Positions 37,674 through 46,839 of a DNA stretch of 64,000 nt are shown here, one piece after another; positions within the stretch are counted from its first letter, which is position 1, and each line of letters begins with the position of its first letter. This stretch comes from Candidatus Zixiibacteriota bacterium. Lineage in GTDB: Bacteria; Zixibacteria; MSB-5A5; GN15; PGXB01. The position numbers and the translations under genes are program-made. The stretch lies in assembly GCA_900498245.1 (NCBI GenBank), contig LS998015.1:765259-829258 (forward strand), read 5' to 3'. Below the pieces are notes generated by a model. The model had not been told where the DNA came from and ran no database searches. It was given only the letters and a program-made list of their open reading frames with translations.

Positions 37674-39350
37674 TTATTCTTCCGCTTTTCGTTTGCCGAT
37701 TATCTCGCCATCGACCCTCTCCACCAGATTACGGAGCTTTTCGTCTTCCTGGAGAAGTTTTTCCGTATCGATTTTTTCCGGCGGCGGGACCGCTTTGGTC
37801 GGAGTAGCCGGTTTCTTATTCATATCGACTTCGAATTTTATCCGCAAATTAGTTTTGAAAAAATCGAGCAGGGTGCTGTTAATGACAGAAATATAATTCG
37901 GTTTCTCCAGAACCTGCTTCGATGTTCCCCCGGCGTTGTGAAAAACCGCCGTGATGACATTATCTTTTACTTCCCGCACTTCGGACATCGCCAGAAGCGC
38001 CGCGAGCATGGCATTCTGAGCCTTGAGACACTCGATGAACCTGGGCCAGGAGGTCTGGACGATCGGCAGATTGACCGCCCGCACGGTCACGCCGGGCGTC
38101 ACTTCGGTCGGCATTGGCGGTTTTTCCGGGAAGAGCGAAGGGGATTCCTCGGATGCCGATGGTGACGGAGCCGAAGCGCCGAACAGATCCGAATTGATGC
38201 TGTCAGGCAAATCTTCCGACGGTCCGGCCAGATGCGCCAGGATCTCTTCGAACGATACGGTCGATTCCAGACTGGAAAGGCGCAGGGTGGTGGTTTCGAG
38301 AAGGAGTCGCGGGTTAATGCCGTTTTTCAGGTCGAGGGTCATCTCGGTCAGGACTTTTATTATCCGAAGAATATCGCCGGTGGTGAAATAATCGACCTGC
38401 TTTTTGAAACTTTCCAGTTCGGAGTCGGACAATTCGAGAATCTTTTCCGGTGCAACGGCATTTTGCATGACGAGGATAGTCCGAAAATGCTCGATTAACC
38501 CGGAACAGAATTCCGGGACTTCCACACCGGCGTCGATCAATTCTTTCACCAGCGCCAGTCCCCCGGCGTGATCTTTGGCCGCGACGGTATCGATATATTT
38601 GAAATATAACTGCCGGTCGACCAGCCCGAGAGCGTCGATAACATTCCGGGCGGTGATTTTCTCGCCCGAAAAGGCGGAAAGTTGATCGAGAAGCGAGAGG
38701 GCATCGCGCACCGCGCCGTCGGCTTTACGGGCCAGGATGAACAGAGCGTCATCATCAATTTCTATTTTTTCGGCTTCGGCGATTTTCCGGAGATGAGTTG
38801 TCAAGTCGGCGACATTGACCCGGCGAAAATCATACCGCTGGGTGCGAGAGCGGATGGTCTCCGGCACTTTAAACGGCTCGGTGGTGGCGAAAATAAATAC
38901 GACATGAGCGGGCGGCTCTTCGAGTGTCTTGAGAAGCGCATCGAACGCTGAGCCGGAGAGGCGATGCACCTCGTCGATAATATAAATCCGTTTTTTCCCC
39001 GAGGTCGGCAGATAGCGGACATTTTCCCGGAGGGTGCGGATATCATCGACTCCGGTGTTGGAGGCGGCGTCGATCTCGAGGACATCGAGCGAGGAACCGG
39101 CGATAATTTCCTGACAGGCCGGGCACTGGTCACAGGGAGTGGGAGTAGGGCCGTTGACGCAATTGAAAGCCTTGGCGAGGATGCGGGCGGTGGTGGTTTT
39201 GCCGGTCCCCCGCGGGCCGGTAAAAAGGTACCCTGAGGAGAGGCGTCCCGAGGCAAGGCCATTTTTCAGGGTTCGCGTGACATGCTCCTGCGCCACGACA
39301 TCGTCGAACTGCTGGGGCCGGTATTTTCTGGCCAGAACCTGATAACTCAT
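37674..39350 (-). CDS. dnaX: DNA polymerase III subunit gamma/tau
   Basis: Clamp-loader ATPase subunit. It has Walker A GPRGTGKTT (45-53), zinc cysteines C64, C73, C76 and C79, Walker B IIDEVHRLS, and sensor 1 in FIFATTEPFKVPETIRSRTQRYDF. The proline-rich linker (about 375-415) and the C-terminal tau-like domain suggest the full tau form; I saw no obvious slippery sequence for a gamma frameshift. Length is 558. The start ATG 39350 has no visible Shine-Dalgarno and lies only 17 bases after the predicted SRP RNA end. It leads dnaX-ybaB-recR. Confidence 0.96.
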   Translation of the reverse strand: MSYQVLARKYRPQQFDDVVAQEHVTRTLKNGLASGRLSSGYLFTGPRGTGKTTTARILAKAFNCVNGPTPTPCDQCPACQEIIAGSSLDVLEIDAASNTGVDDIRTLRENVRYLPTSGKKRIYIIDEVHRLSGSAFDALLKTLEEPPAHVVFIFATTEPFKVPETIRSRTQRYDFRRVNVADLTTHLRKIAEAEKIEIDDDALFILARKADGAVRDALSLLDQLSAFSGEKITARNVIDALGLVDRQLYFKYIDTVAAKDHAGGLALVKELIDAGVEVPEFCSGLIEHFRTILVMQNAVAPEKILELSDSELESFKKQVDYFTTGDILRIIKVLTEMTLDLKNGINPRLLLETTTLRLSSLESTVSFEEILAHLAGPSEDLPDSINSDLFGASAPSPSASEESPSLFPEKPPMPTEVTPGVTVRAVNLPIVQTSWPRFIECLKAQNAMLAALLAMSEVREVKDNVITAVFHNAGGTSKQVLEKPNYISVINSTLLDFFKTNLRIKFEVDMNKKPATPTKAVPPPEKIDTEKLLQEDEKLRNLVERVDGEIIGKRKAEE

Positions 39351-39367
39351 CGGATTATTTTATTTAT

Positions 39368-39634
39368 GGTGTGCACCCACCATTGTCCCTCCAGTTCAAG
39401 GTTTCCAAAGTAGCCGGCTCCAGTCCGGCGATCCCGCAACACATACCGAGCATCACCTACCGTTGCTACCTTCCGGTCCTGGCGGGATTCGGTGCGTCGC
39501 CATTGTACAGGGCCTGACCTTCGACGCCGCTTGCTTTATCGACACAAAAAATGGTTCGGTCCGCTGGTGGGATTCGACCCCGGTGGAGCGGATTCCGGGC
39601 TACAGGGCGCCGCTACTTCCCCGTCTAGCACACC
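39368..39634 (-). ncRNA. Large (Alu-type) signal recognition particle RNA
   Basis: About 267-nt SRP RNA on the minus strand. The S domain shows the universal CCAGGACCGGAAGGTAGCAA near 39485-39465, with the GGAA tetraloop and asymmetric loop that bind Ffh. The 5' part contains an Alu domain of the Bacillus scRNA type: TGTGCTAGACGGGGAAGTAG, CGCCCTGTAG and CAATCCGC-like elements (here GGAATCCGCT). The ends pair: GGTGTGC (39634-39628) with GCACACC (39374-39368), the same closing helix as in Bacillus scRNA. It lies just before dnaX, as in Bacillus. Ends are assigned from this helix and may be off by several bases. Confidence 0.92.
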
Positions 39635-39636
39635 GA

Positions 39637-39642
39637 TTTATA
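39637..39642 (-). promoter_or_regulatory. Possible -10 box of the SRP RNA gene
   Basis: TATAAA on the minus strand (39642-39637), a few bases before the predicted RNA 5' end. No clear -35 is seen. The RNA may also be cut from a transcript that begins at the upstream tRNA gene. Confidence 0.35.
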
Positions 39643-39729
39643 AGTCTCCCGGCGGTTCTGCCATTATTGTGCGCGGCAGATTTCCTATCTGCCCGTACGC
39701 CAATAACTTGCAACCGCCGAAATTTTAAA

Positions 39730-39802
39730 TGGAGCAGAGCGGATTCGAACCGCCGACCCCCACGTTGCGAACGTGGTGCTCTCCCAGCTGAGCTACTGCC
39801 CC
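39730..39802 (-). tRNA. tRNA-Ala (anticodon CGC)
   Basis: Complete cloverleaf on the minus strand. The acceptor GGGGCAG pairs with CTGCTCC, including the G3-U70 pair that identifies alanine tRNA, with discriminator A. The D arm is GCTC/GAGC, the anticodon stem CCACG/CGTGG with loop TTCGCAA (anticodon CGC, reading GCG), and the T arm GGCGG/CCGCT with TTCGAAT. CCA is not encoded. It lies 95 bases upstream of the SRP RNA. Confidence 0.96.
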
Positions 39803-39979
39803 AAATTTTTCGCATGTTTTTGGCCGGTCTGGGCGGCCACCCCGTTTTAGAGGGGCTATATATTTAACAAAAAATGGTGCGAAAAGCAAGGGGAAAGGGG
39901 GGAGGGGGCATTTCATTTTAAACACCGACGAGGCCAGGACGTTCTTAATATAGGGGCGTCTTGCGAAGGATTAATTCAG

Positions 39980-41845
39980 ATGTGGATAATGGGACGAAAA
40001 TACGTTGAATCCCGGAGAAATGCGACTCATAGCCATATTAAGGTGGCCAATAACCGCGTCGCCGCTGCTCTATTAATATTGGCGACTTTGGTTACTCCGT
40101 TACTTCATGCAGGTCGACCGCATGAGATGCGAAACGACAATGATGAAATGACAATCAATTCCCAACCGGTCAAAAATCGAGATTTCATCGATCTGATGAC
40201 GCCTGCGAAATCCCGCTTTCTGAAGGAATTATACAGCCAATACCCTGATCCGAATGATGAAGAAAGGGCTTTTCATGTCTCAATGCTCCGGCTTTTCTAT
40301 GACGAGTTGACTTTCTCCGAGATAAAAGACTCTCGATTGGTGGTGCTATTCATGAAATTGCTTGACTGCCGTCTCGCGGATAGCGTGAGTATCAATAAAA
40401 TTTATGATGAAGTATTTATCCGGTTCGGAAGTGGTTTGGGCCTTGGCGATTTCCGTCGCGAGATCAAAGAACGGGTGCGAACGGCATTAGGTATTCGCCG
40501 CGATTTCCATGAGTGGACAAAACAGCCTATTCTTGGTATTGGCGATCTCGCCTATCATATCCTCAAGTTGGGAATAAATCTTGAAATTGAAGCATTCGGG
40601 ACCGAAAAAATAATACACCCCGATGACTCGATAAGAGTAAAGACAGTTGACGTAGAGACCTTTGGCGAGAACTTTATCGTTCTATATTTTCACAGCAATA
40701 ATATGCGAATCAAATATATAAAGGACAGTATCCTGGGATATTATAAGGCCAATGAAGTTCTTGTCAGAGGGCCATATGATTCCCCGATCGAAGCCGCAAC
40801 AAGGGCCGCCGAGATCATAGGCGGCGAGCGGGAACCTCATTATAGTGAAAAATTCGCCCCGAGTTCTGTGGCTCAAATAATGGAGAAAGTGACCGGAGTT
40901 GTGGAAATAGCAGGTCCGCCCCTGTTACGAAGTGTGCGTTTATATCCCTTTGTTTTTCCTTTCCCCGGTGAATGGGATAGGAGTGCGAATTTGGAGGAGC
41001 AAGCCTGGGACGCCTACGGTGGTGGGGTGGATATTTATGGATCCCTGGATGAATTGGTCGCCCTTGATAGTGCCGATTACAGAATTGAAATTCTTATTAC
41101 AAATTTGAGTGATACCTTGTTTCGGGAATGCTTGAGTCGAGAAGTGGGAGTACCCGGTGGAACATCCTCAGAAGGATTTCACCAACGTTACTTTTGCGGA
41201 ATATTTCATCGCCAGAGTGCGGGTCGCGCCGATTCGGGCTCCTATTCTCTCGGCTGGAAGTTTGTCGATATTAGAAGCGGAAAAGAAACGAAGGCTGTTG
41301 ATGTGATTGCACTACCGAGCGCCATAAACGGTATCCCTCATTTTACGGCGATGATAGTAAGCGAAAACCAGGATGATTTAAATCTCGATGCCGGCAATCC
41401 GTATCGGGATATTCCCAATTTTGCACCGCCCAAGAAATGGAAAAATGAGGTCAAATTATGGTTCCCGGTTAAGGGACTACAAGAGGATGATCGGGGTCGC
41501 TTTGCCGGGAATGTCGATGTTATATTGAACAAACATAACCAAAGACAAACCAGTCGGGCCGGAATTATTCGCGAAAGCATGCGATATAGTTATGACGAGG
41601 ACAATCTTGAATTGACTCAGGAACCGAATCTATCAACATTGAAGAAAAAGCCCGATGGCTTTATCGGTACATATGAAATAATCAAATCCGGGCCGAACGG
41701 TTTCTGCACGATTGATATCCCTTTGAATGGGGTGAAAGCGGGAGACTATGATGTTTCCCTATTTGTTACGACAATGGACCCTGCGACAAATAAACGTCGT
41801 CTTATAAGTACCGCCTCATTGGAATACCTCCGCGCGGGCAAATAA
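39980..41845 (+). CDS. Exported protein of unknown function
   Basis: 621-residue protein I do not recognise. ATG 39980 has AAGGA nearby. A hydrophobic stretch at about 27-45 (VAAALLILATLVTPLLHA) after a basic N-terminus is a signal sequence or anchor. Residues about 60-200 look helical. The C-terminal half (about 300-615) looks beta-rich, with repeated strand pairs such as YRIEILITNLSDTLFRE and GDYDVSLFVTTMDP, giving a bacterial-Ig or GWxTD-like flavour without the diagnostic GWxTD motif. No catalytic motif is seen. It is a single gene next to a likely conflict gene in a sparse region. A lineage-specific envelope protein is the simplest reading. Confidence 0.7.
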   Translation: MWIMGRKYVESRRNATHSHIKVANNRVAAALLILATLVTPLLHAGRPHEMRNDNDEMTINSQPVKNRDFIDLMTPAKSRFLKELYSQYPDPNDEERAFHVSMLRLFYDELTFSEIKDSRLVVLFMKLLDCRLADSVSINKIYDEVFIRFGSGLGLGDFRREIKERVRTALGIRRDFHEWTKQPILGIGDLAYHILKLGINLEIEAFGTEKIIHPDDSIRVKTVDVETFGENFIVLYFHSNNMRIKYIKDSILGYYKANEVLVRGPYDSPIEAATRAAEIIGGEREPHYSEKFAPSSVAQIMEKVTGVVEIAGPPLLRSVRLYPFVFPFPGEWDRSANLEEQAWDAYGGGVDIYGSLDELVALDSADYRIEILITNLSDTLFRECLSREVGVPGGTSSEGFHQRYFCGIFHRQSAGRADSGSYSLGWKFVDIRSGKETKAVDVIALPSAINGIPHFTAMIVSENQDDLNLDAGNPYRDIPNFAPPKKWKNEVKLWFPVKGLQEDDRGRFAGNVDVILNKHNQRQTSRAGIIRESMRYSYDEDNLELTQEPNLSTLKKKPDGFIGTYEIIKSGPNGFCTIDIPLNGVKAGDYDVSLFVTTMDPATNKRRLISTASLEYLRAGK

Positions 41846-41994
41846 TCGCAATTGAAATGATGTCGAAATCGCGCCCCGGTAGGGGCCGGGACTCAGGGGT
41901 TTCGACCTATATTGACTTTTTTTGCGGCTTAAGGAACCCCTTCTCCTTCGCAATAACAAGGGCCCCGAGACATGCTATTTAAAACAATGGAATT

Positions 41995-43362
41995 TTACAA
42001 TAATGATTTATACTCATTAATGCGTTCGGTAATAGTCTCGATTTTATTTTCGGAATCGAAATACTCTTGTGATCGGGACGACACGTCAGTGACGTCGAAA
42101 ATTCGTCCATCCCGGAATTCCACCTCAAGAAGAAATTGCATATTTACGTCATTTTCAAAAGAATTGAAATGATGATATTTGCGATCAATAAACCAACCTG
42201 CTCCCCATGTCCCCAGTCCCCTCAGGCCCATCATAAAATAATCGTGAAGTTCGCCTTCAACCATATCTGTACCGGAATGAGCATCTCTAAATCGGGCCAA
42301 TATTGCATAATCTTTGGCGATAATATGATCCATTTCATGCTTCCACTCTCCACTAATGTCAAACTGCGATCTCTGTACTCGTAGATATGCCGCCAATGGG
42401 GACTTGACACATATGAATTCATGCTTCTTTTTGTGAGAGCACCATTTTATGATCGAATTTTGGGGCTCGTCTCCGGGAATCAGTTGAAATCGCGCCTCGG
42501 AAGAATAATGTCTCAATTGGGCGATGCCAGAATGATTCCTGAGGCATATCCAAAATCTATTCATGAATTTAATGTCGGATGGTATACTGGCGCTGTTGTA
42601 AATACGGAAATCACTAAAGCCGATAAGTCTAAGGGTTTTCTCAATTTTCTGAAGACCTTTGAAATCCTCGAATACTATATTTGGTTCTAGGCGATTTAAC
42701 CAAATCTGAGAATCGTCGCGAGAGCCCATATAGGATCTATCCATTGAGGGATAAATAATAGCCAATTTTGGCGAAGTCGGCCTTTCCGGTATTCCAAAAT
42801 TGTAAAATTTGCCAACAGATATATGTTTTTTGGTGGAAAGTCTGTAATTCAAAATCGTCTTATACAAATCATGCACAAGCATTTCCCGAAATTGTGTAGG
42901 TGATTTATAACGCATATAGAAGACGCCCTTTTCTTCAAGCTCCTTCCTGAATTTAGTAACGCTTTTTTCTTGAGGTCCTCTGTCTATATTTGGCTTTAGG
43001 TCGCGAAAGTATGATAGAAAAGTAATTTTCTTTTCGCGCTGGAGAACCTTCAACGCTATTTCAACTTCCCTTTCTGTGTTCGATTTGGCAAAACCCGGCT
43101 CTTTTGAGCCATAGCGCTTCCAAAGGATAAGAATAAAAATATGGCATTTGCGCAAATGGTCATTTAACATGTCCTGAATGCGTTGATCAGGCAATTGCGT
43201 CGTTTTGGGAACGAAATCATTCCAATCTACTGGATCCAGATTTATGCCAAGGTTTTCTTTACAGGCATTGCCGACTTGATGAATAATTTCTTTAGCGATC
43301 GCACGCTCGTTGGATACATCGCCCGGCGATGATAGAAAAACTTTTAGCGAATCATATATCAT
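41995..43362 (-). CDS. DUF4062 (TIR-related) domain protein with unrecognised C-terminal domain
   Basis: 455-residue cytoplasmic protein with no signal peptide. Residues about 1-175 form a DUF4062-type domain: KVFLSSPGDVSNERAIAKEI at the start, CHIFILILWKRYGS in the middle, and FAKSNTEREVEIAL near 110. This domain is TIR-like and occurs with NACHT or TPR modules in NLR-type and conflict proteins. The C-terminal 270 residues contain a distinctive MGLRGLGTWGAGWFIDRKYHHF block (about 385-406) and YLRVQRSQFDISGEWKHEMDHI, which I could not place. It may be a sensor domain. The start ATG 43362 has AAGGAG. It is a lone gene in an AT-richer stretch. A role in defence is plausible but unproven. Confidence 0.72.
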   Translation of the reverse strand: MIYDSLKVFLSSPGDVSNERAIAKEIIHQVGNACKENLGINLDPVDWNDFVPKTTQLPDQRIQDMLNDHLRKCHIFILILWKRYGSKEPGFAKSNTEREVEIALKVLQREKKITFLSYFRDLKPNIDRGPQEKSVTKFRKELEEKGVFYMRYKSPTQFREMLVHDLYKTILNYRLSTKKHISVGKFYNFGIPERPTSPKLAIIYPSMDRSYMGSRDDSQIWLNRLEPNIVFEDFKGLQKIEKTLRLIGFSDFRIYNSASIPSDIKFMNRFWICLRNHSGIAQLRHYSSEARFQLIPGDEPQNSIIKWCSHKKKHEFICVKSPLAAYLRVQRSQFDISGEWKHEMDHIIAKDYAILARFRDAHSGTDMVEGELHDYFMMGLRGLGTWGAGWFIDRKYHHFNSFENDVNMQFLLEVEFRDGRIFDVTDVSSRSQEYFDSENKIETITERINEYKSLL

Positions 43363-43800
43363 TTGAATTGCTCCTTTGTCTCACAAATGGATGATCTATT
43401 TGCGATACTCCTAATTTATGTGCTAACGAGCATAATTTACATTCAGTGACGATTCCTTCTCATTTTGGGAAATACGGGAAGCACTTTCGCATATCCAATA
43501 GCATACCATATTGCCATTGCATATCCTGGATTGAATGAAATTGAAAATGCCCAATGGTAACATGGTGCAAGCAGGCTGTCAGTACCGTTGGCGCGAAAAT
43601 TATCGCTTGATAACCAGCTAAAGACGCATACCTCACAACAACATAAATTCTAGTCTCATCTCCTCCATTTAAGTAAATTCACAAATTTCGAAAAGTCAAT
43701 GAGGAATTTATCGCTCCGGGGAAAAAACTCGTCCAGCGAAAAAGCACTTTTATTCATGCCGTCAGAAAGTCCCAGTTGATATTAGATGTTCAAACCGATT
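43363..43800. other. 438-base gene-free spacer between two minus-strand genes
   Basis: AT-rich spacer between the sorting-domain propeller gene and the DUF4062 gene. The ribosome site AAGGAG of the DUF4062 gene lies at its left edge. I see no terminator hairpin, RNA gene or significant ORF in it. Confidence 0.5.
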
Positions 43801-45273
43801 CTATTTCACCATCACCATCTTCTTCACCTGCATTTCATTGTTGGCAGACAGGCGGTAGAAGTATATGCCGGTGGCGACAGACCCTCCGGTGTCGGTAGTG
43901 CCATCCCATGTTATTCGGTATGAACCGGCCGGCTTGGTTTCAGCAACCAGAGTGCAGATTCTCTCGCCGAGGATATTAAATATTTCGAGATTGACATCGG
44001 CACGGCGGGCGAGAGTGTATTCAATAGTGGTGACAGGGTTGAAGGGATTGGGGTAATTGTCGCCGAGAGTGAATGAGGTTGGTATGGGTGCAGAAGCCTC
44101 GTTAACATCCGAGATGTCATCCGGGGCCAGTTTTACGATATAGAAATCATCATCGCCGGCACCGTAGGAATCGGTTCTTCCGGCGATTATATAGCCGCCG
44201 TCGGAGGTCTGCTTGATGCAATAAGAACGTTCATACCAATCGCCGCCGATAGTCTTGGTCCAGAGGGTGTCGCCGTTGGCGTCGGTGCGGATAATATAGT
44301 AATCGGTCGGGTCCATGCCGGCGTTGCGGTACATCTCGCCGCACATAATAAAGCCGCCGTCGCTGGTTTGATCCATGCCGTAGCCATGATCCGTGGAGGG
44401 ATTGCGATATCTCTTGGTCCAAAGGGTATCGCCGCTCGAATTGAGTCGCAGGAGCCAGAAATCCTCGTATTCGGGAGGGTTGTATTCCCGTTCGCCGAAA
44501 GCCATATAGCCGCCGTCGGCCAGTTGCACAATCGACCAGCCGGCGCCGGACCCGCCATATCCTTTGGTCCAGGTGGTGTCACCATATTTATTAATTTTGA
44601 CAATATATATGGCCCCGGCGGTTCCGATGGCGACAGCACCGCTGTCGGCGGTCGGAATGACGCGATTGAGATGCTGTATCCCCCATTTATCTGCCAGGAT
44701 ATGGTTCTGCTTAACACCATTAGCATCGGTCTTTACGACATTGAAACCCCAGTCATATTGGCTCTGCATGGTGGAATAATAATAGGAGAAACCGACCATG
44801 ATATACCCGCCGTCCAGAGTCTGGCAGACATCGTAACCGTAGTCGGTGGTGGTATCGTAATCATAATCCTCATCCCAGATTAAATTACCCGATGCATCGA
44901 GTTTCATCATGTAGAAATTGGCCCCTTCATCGCCGAACTCGCCGGACCCGTAACCGGCGACAATCAAGTTTCCATCGCTTGTTTCCTTGGTACTGCCGGC
45001 CTCTTCGGCGCAATCCTGCTGTCCATAGGTTTTATCCCAGGCGAAACTCCCGTCCTGATTCAGTTTGACAATATATATGTCCCGATCACCGTGGGGGGTC
45101 GAGCCGGTGTATCCCGTGATGACATAACCATCGTCCGAGGTTTCTTCGACATACCAGGGCCATTCGAAACTGGCCCCGCCGAAAGTGCGGGTCCAGAGGG
45201 TGTCGGGGGCGGCGGCGAACGCCGAACCGATGAAAATACTTGAAATGATGAAGACCGTTGCCAAGTACCGCAT
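43801..45273 (-). CDS. Secreted beta-propeller-like protein with C-terminal sorting domain
   Basis: About 490 residues. ATG 45273 is preferred over GTG 45279 because AAGGAG stands 7 bases before the ATG and only 1 base before the GTG. A signal peptide (MRYLATVFIISSIFIGSAFA) is followed by about seven repeats with the pattern TSDGGYIxxGxxxxxxxDxYIxKxxxxGDTLWTKxxGG, typical of extracellular delta-60-like propellers. The last 80 residues are a type IX sorting tail: NYPNPFNPVTTIEYTL, NLEIFNILGERI and GIYFYRLSA. It is probably exported by a T9SS-like route and displayed on the surface. No ligand or enzyme motif is visible. It is transcribed alone from a consensus promoter. Confidence 0.88.
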   Translation of the reverse strand: MRYLATVFIISSIFIGSAFAAAPDTLWTRTFGGASFEWPWYVEETSDDGYVITGYTGSTPHGDRDIYIVKLNQDGSFAWDKTYGQQDCAEEAGSTKETSDGNLIVAGYGSGEFGDEGANFYMMKLDASGNLIWDEDYDYDTTTDYGYDVCQTLDGGYIMVGFSYYYSTMQSQYDWGFNVVKTDANGVKQNHILADKWGIQHLNRVIPTADSGAVAIGTAGAIYIVKINKYGDTTWTKGYGGSGAGWSIVQLADGGYMAFGEREYNPPEYEDFWLLRLNSSGDTLWTKRYRNPSTDHGYGMDQTSDGGFIMCGEMYRNAGMDPTDYYIIRTDANGDTLWTKTIGGDWYERSYCIKQTSDGGYIIAGRTDSYGAGDDDFYIVKLAPDDISDVNEASAPIPTSFTLGDNYPNPFNPVTTIEYTLARRADVNLEIFNILGERICTLVAETKPAGSYRITWDGTTDTGGSVATGIYFYRLSANNEMQVKKMVMVK

Positions 45274-45381
45274 AATCACGCTCCTTCGGGGATATTAATC
45301 CCGATAGTTTATCTCTTTTATTTAATCTGCAACTACCCGGTGCGAGGTGTCTGTAATTGTCATTTTATGAAAATCATTTTT

Positions 45382-45409
45382 ATTATATAAAATTGGATAA
45401 ATTTGTCAA
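45382..45409 (-). promoter_or_regulatory. Consensus sigma70 promoter for the sorting-domain propeller gene
   Basis: Minus strand: TTGACA (45409-45404), 16-base spacer, TATAAT (45387-45382). Both hexamers match the consensus exactly. The leader to the ATG at 45273 is about 100 bases. Confidence 0.8.
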
Positions 45410-45506
45410 GATTGAATACGGGGATTGCTTCGATGGCAGCGGCATTTTGAAAATCAAATATCCGCAATTTTGTCCTGATTAATTTCGGATTGTGGGAGGA
45501 AAATTC

Positions 45507-45534
45507 TTGACACCTTTTTAAATTAGGATATATT
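45507..45534 (+). promoter_or_regulatory. Sigma70-like promoter for the dockerin protein gene
   Basis: TTGACA (45507-45512), 16-base spacer, TATATT (45529-45534). The expected start is near 45541, giving a leader of about 135 bases before the ATG at 45676. Confidence 0.72.
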
Positions 45535-45675
45535 TTGTACAGGTAAGGATTTTCTTCATTAACCGCCATAATGGGACTTGGCGAATGATTTCAGCACCGC
45601 AAAAAGTCAAATTTTGGACGAAGTGTTTCGAAATATCTCCGCGCATAAGGGAATAATATTTATAAGGGAGGTTTT

Positions 45676-46764
45676 ATGAGTAGGTTCAATCTGTTCTTAA
45701 TTGGAGGGCTGTTTTTAATCTTTGTAGGAACTGCTTTTGGGCAGGTGGGGACGCTTACTTTTCGCACGGAAATTGCTGGTGCAGGCGTTTGGATGGACGG
45801 TTCGACTCTCGCCATCGCTCCGGGGGCTCCGTTTTACATCAATATTTATGCCAACAATGTGGGCGGTGTTCCTCGTCTGGGTTGGTCATCGCCCTTCAAA
45901 TTTACTTTCGAGAATTCCACCCACACCGTTATTTGGGGCGATACCGCGCTTTTTGCCACGTCGCAACTCAAGTCCTTATGGAATTTGCTTAAAATTAATT
46001 ACGTTGAAAGTTGGGACGGCAATCTTCCGGATCTGTATTGTTTCGTGGGGGTCGCAGTTGAACCGGCCGGATATCCGGGCAATCTAGATGAAATCCTGGT
46101 TTTCCACATACCGATCACGATCAGTTGTGAGGGAAATAAATCGGGATACTTTTGTATTGAGCAGGGGGATCCGGTTAACCAGGTTTATGCCTGGACATTT
46201 GAAGATCCGGTCCCGACATATGATAAGATTTGCTGGGAAATCAAAGAGCCGCCATGCGGTCTGGCCCCGGTGATGGACAGTTGTCCGGTGCGTATTATCG
46301 CTGTGGCCGACAGGTCGGTCAGTTATCAATTTCATGCAACTGATATAGACGGCGATTTGAAAGCCTACGAGATAACTTCCGGCCCCGGCGCTATAGATCC
46401 GGTCACAGGCTTGTGGCATTTTGAGCCCTATTTATCGCAAGCCTGGCAGATGATTCCGCTTGATGTTCGGGCGCGGGACGATTGCTACGTTTATCATCAA
46501 TGCAGTGGAACCGAATATTGCCATACGCAGGTGGCGGTGAACGGAATTTGCGGCGATGTGGACGGCAACGGACTTGTCAATATTCTGGACATTGCCAGAG
46601 TTATCAACTGCATTTATCAACTTCCTCCGGGAACATGCCATTACCCCTGGCAGGTAATCGACGTCAACAATAACGGTGCGGTGAATATTCTGGATTTATC
46701 GTATCTAATTAATTTCCTCTACAAACACGGTCCGGCGCCGGTCTGCCCGGCATGGTACGAGTGA
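45676..46764 (+). CDS. Secreted dockerin-tagged protein of unknown function
   Basis: 362-residue exported protein. The ATG follows AGGGAGG. A signal peptide of about 22 residues (MSRFNLFLIGGLFLIFVGTA) leads to a region of about 170 residues resembling cohesin-like or surface beta-sandwiches (LTFRTEIAGAGVWMDGSTL), then an Ig-like stretch (about 200-285). The C-terminus is a duplicated dockerin-like module: GDVDGNGLVNILDIARVIN and NNNGAVNILDLSYLINFLYK (about 292-355), each with Asp/Asn calcium ligands. No catalytic motif is seen. The first domain is worth testing as a possible cohesin, since no other cohesin candidate is in the window. It ends in a terminator. Confidence 0.8.
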   Translation: MSRFNLFLIGGLFLIFVGTAFGQVGTLTFRTEIAGAGVWMDGSTLAIAPGAPFYINIYANNVGGVPRLGWSSPFKFTFENSTHTVIWGDTALFATSQLKSLWNLLKINYVESWDGNLPDLYCFVGVAVEPAGYPGNLDEILVFHIPITISCEGNKSGYFCIEQGDPVNQVYAWTFEDPVPTYDKICWEIKEPPCGLAPVMDSCPVRIIAVADRSVSYQFHATDIDGDLKAYEITSGPGAIDPVTGLWHFEPYLSQAWQMIPLDVRARDDCYVYHQCSGTEYCHTQVAVNGICGDVDGNGLVNILDIARVINCIYQLPPGTCHYPWQVIDVNNNGAVNILDLSYLINFLYKHGPAPVCPAWYE

Positions 46765-46803
46765 AGTTGAAATAATTGATTGACTACAGGACTGCAGATA
46801 TCA

Positions 46804-46837
46804 GGGCCGGAATCAAAAAATTCCGGCCCGTCTTTTT
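46804..46837 (+). terminator. Terminator of the dockerin protein gene
   Basis: GGGCCGGAA (46804-46812) pairs with TTCCGGCCC (46821-46829), followed by GTCTTTTT. It ends just before the convergent DinB gene stop at 46840. Confidence 0.9.
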
Positions 46838-46839
46838 GT

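Larger units (their letters stand above)
45280..45675. other. 396-base divergent promoter region
   Basis: It holds two back-to-back promoters, one for each flanking secreted-protein gene (listed separately), and AT-rich sequence between them. No gene is visible. Confidence 0.7.
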
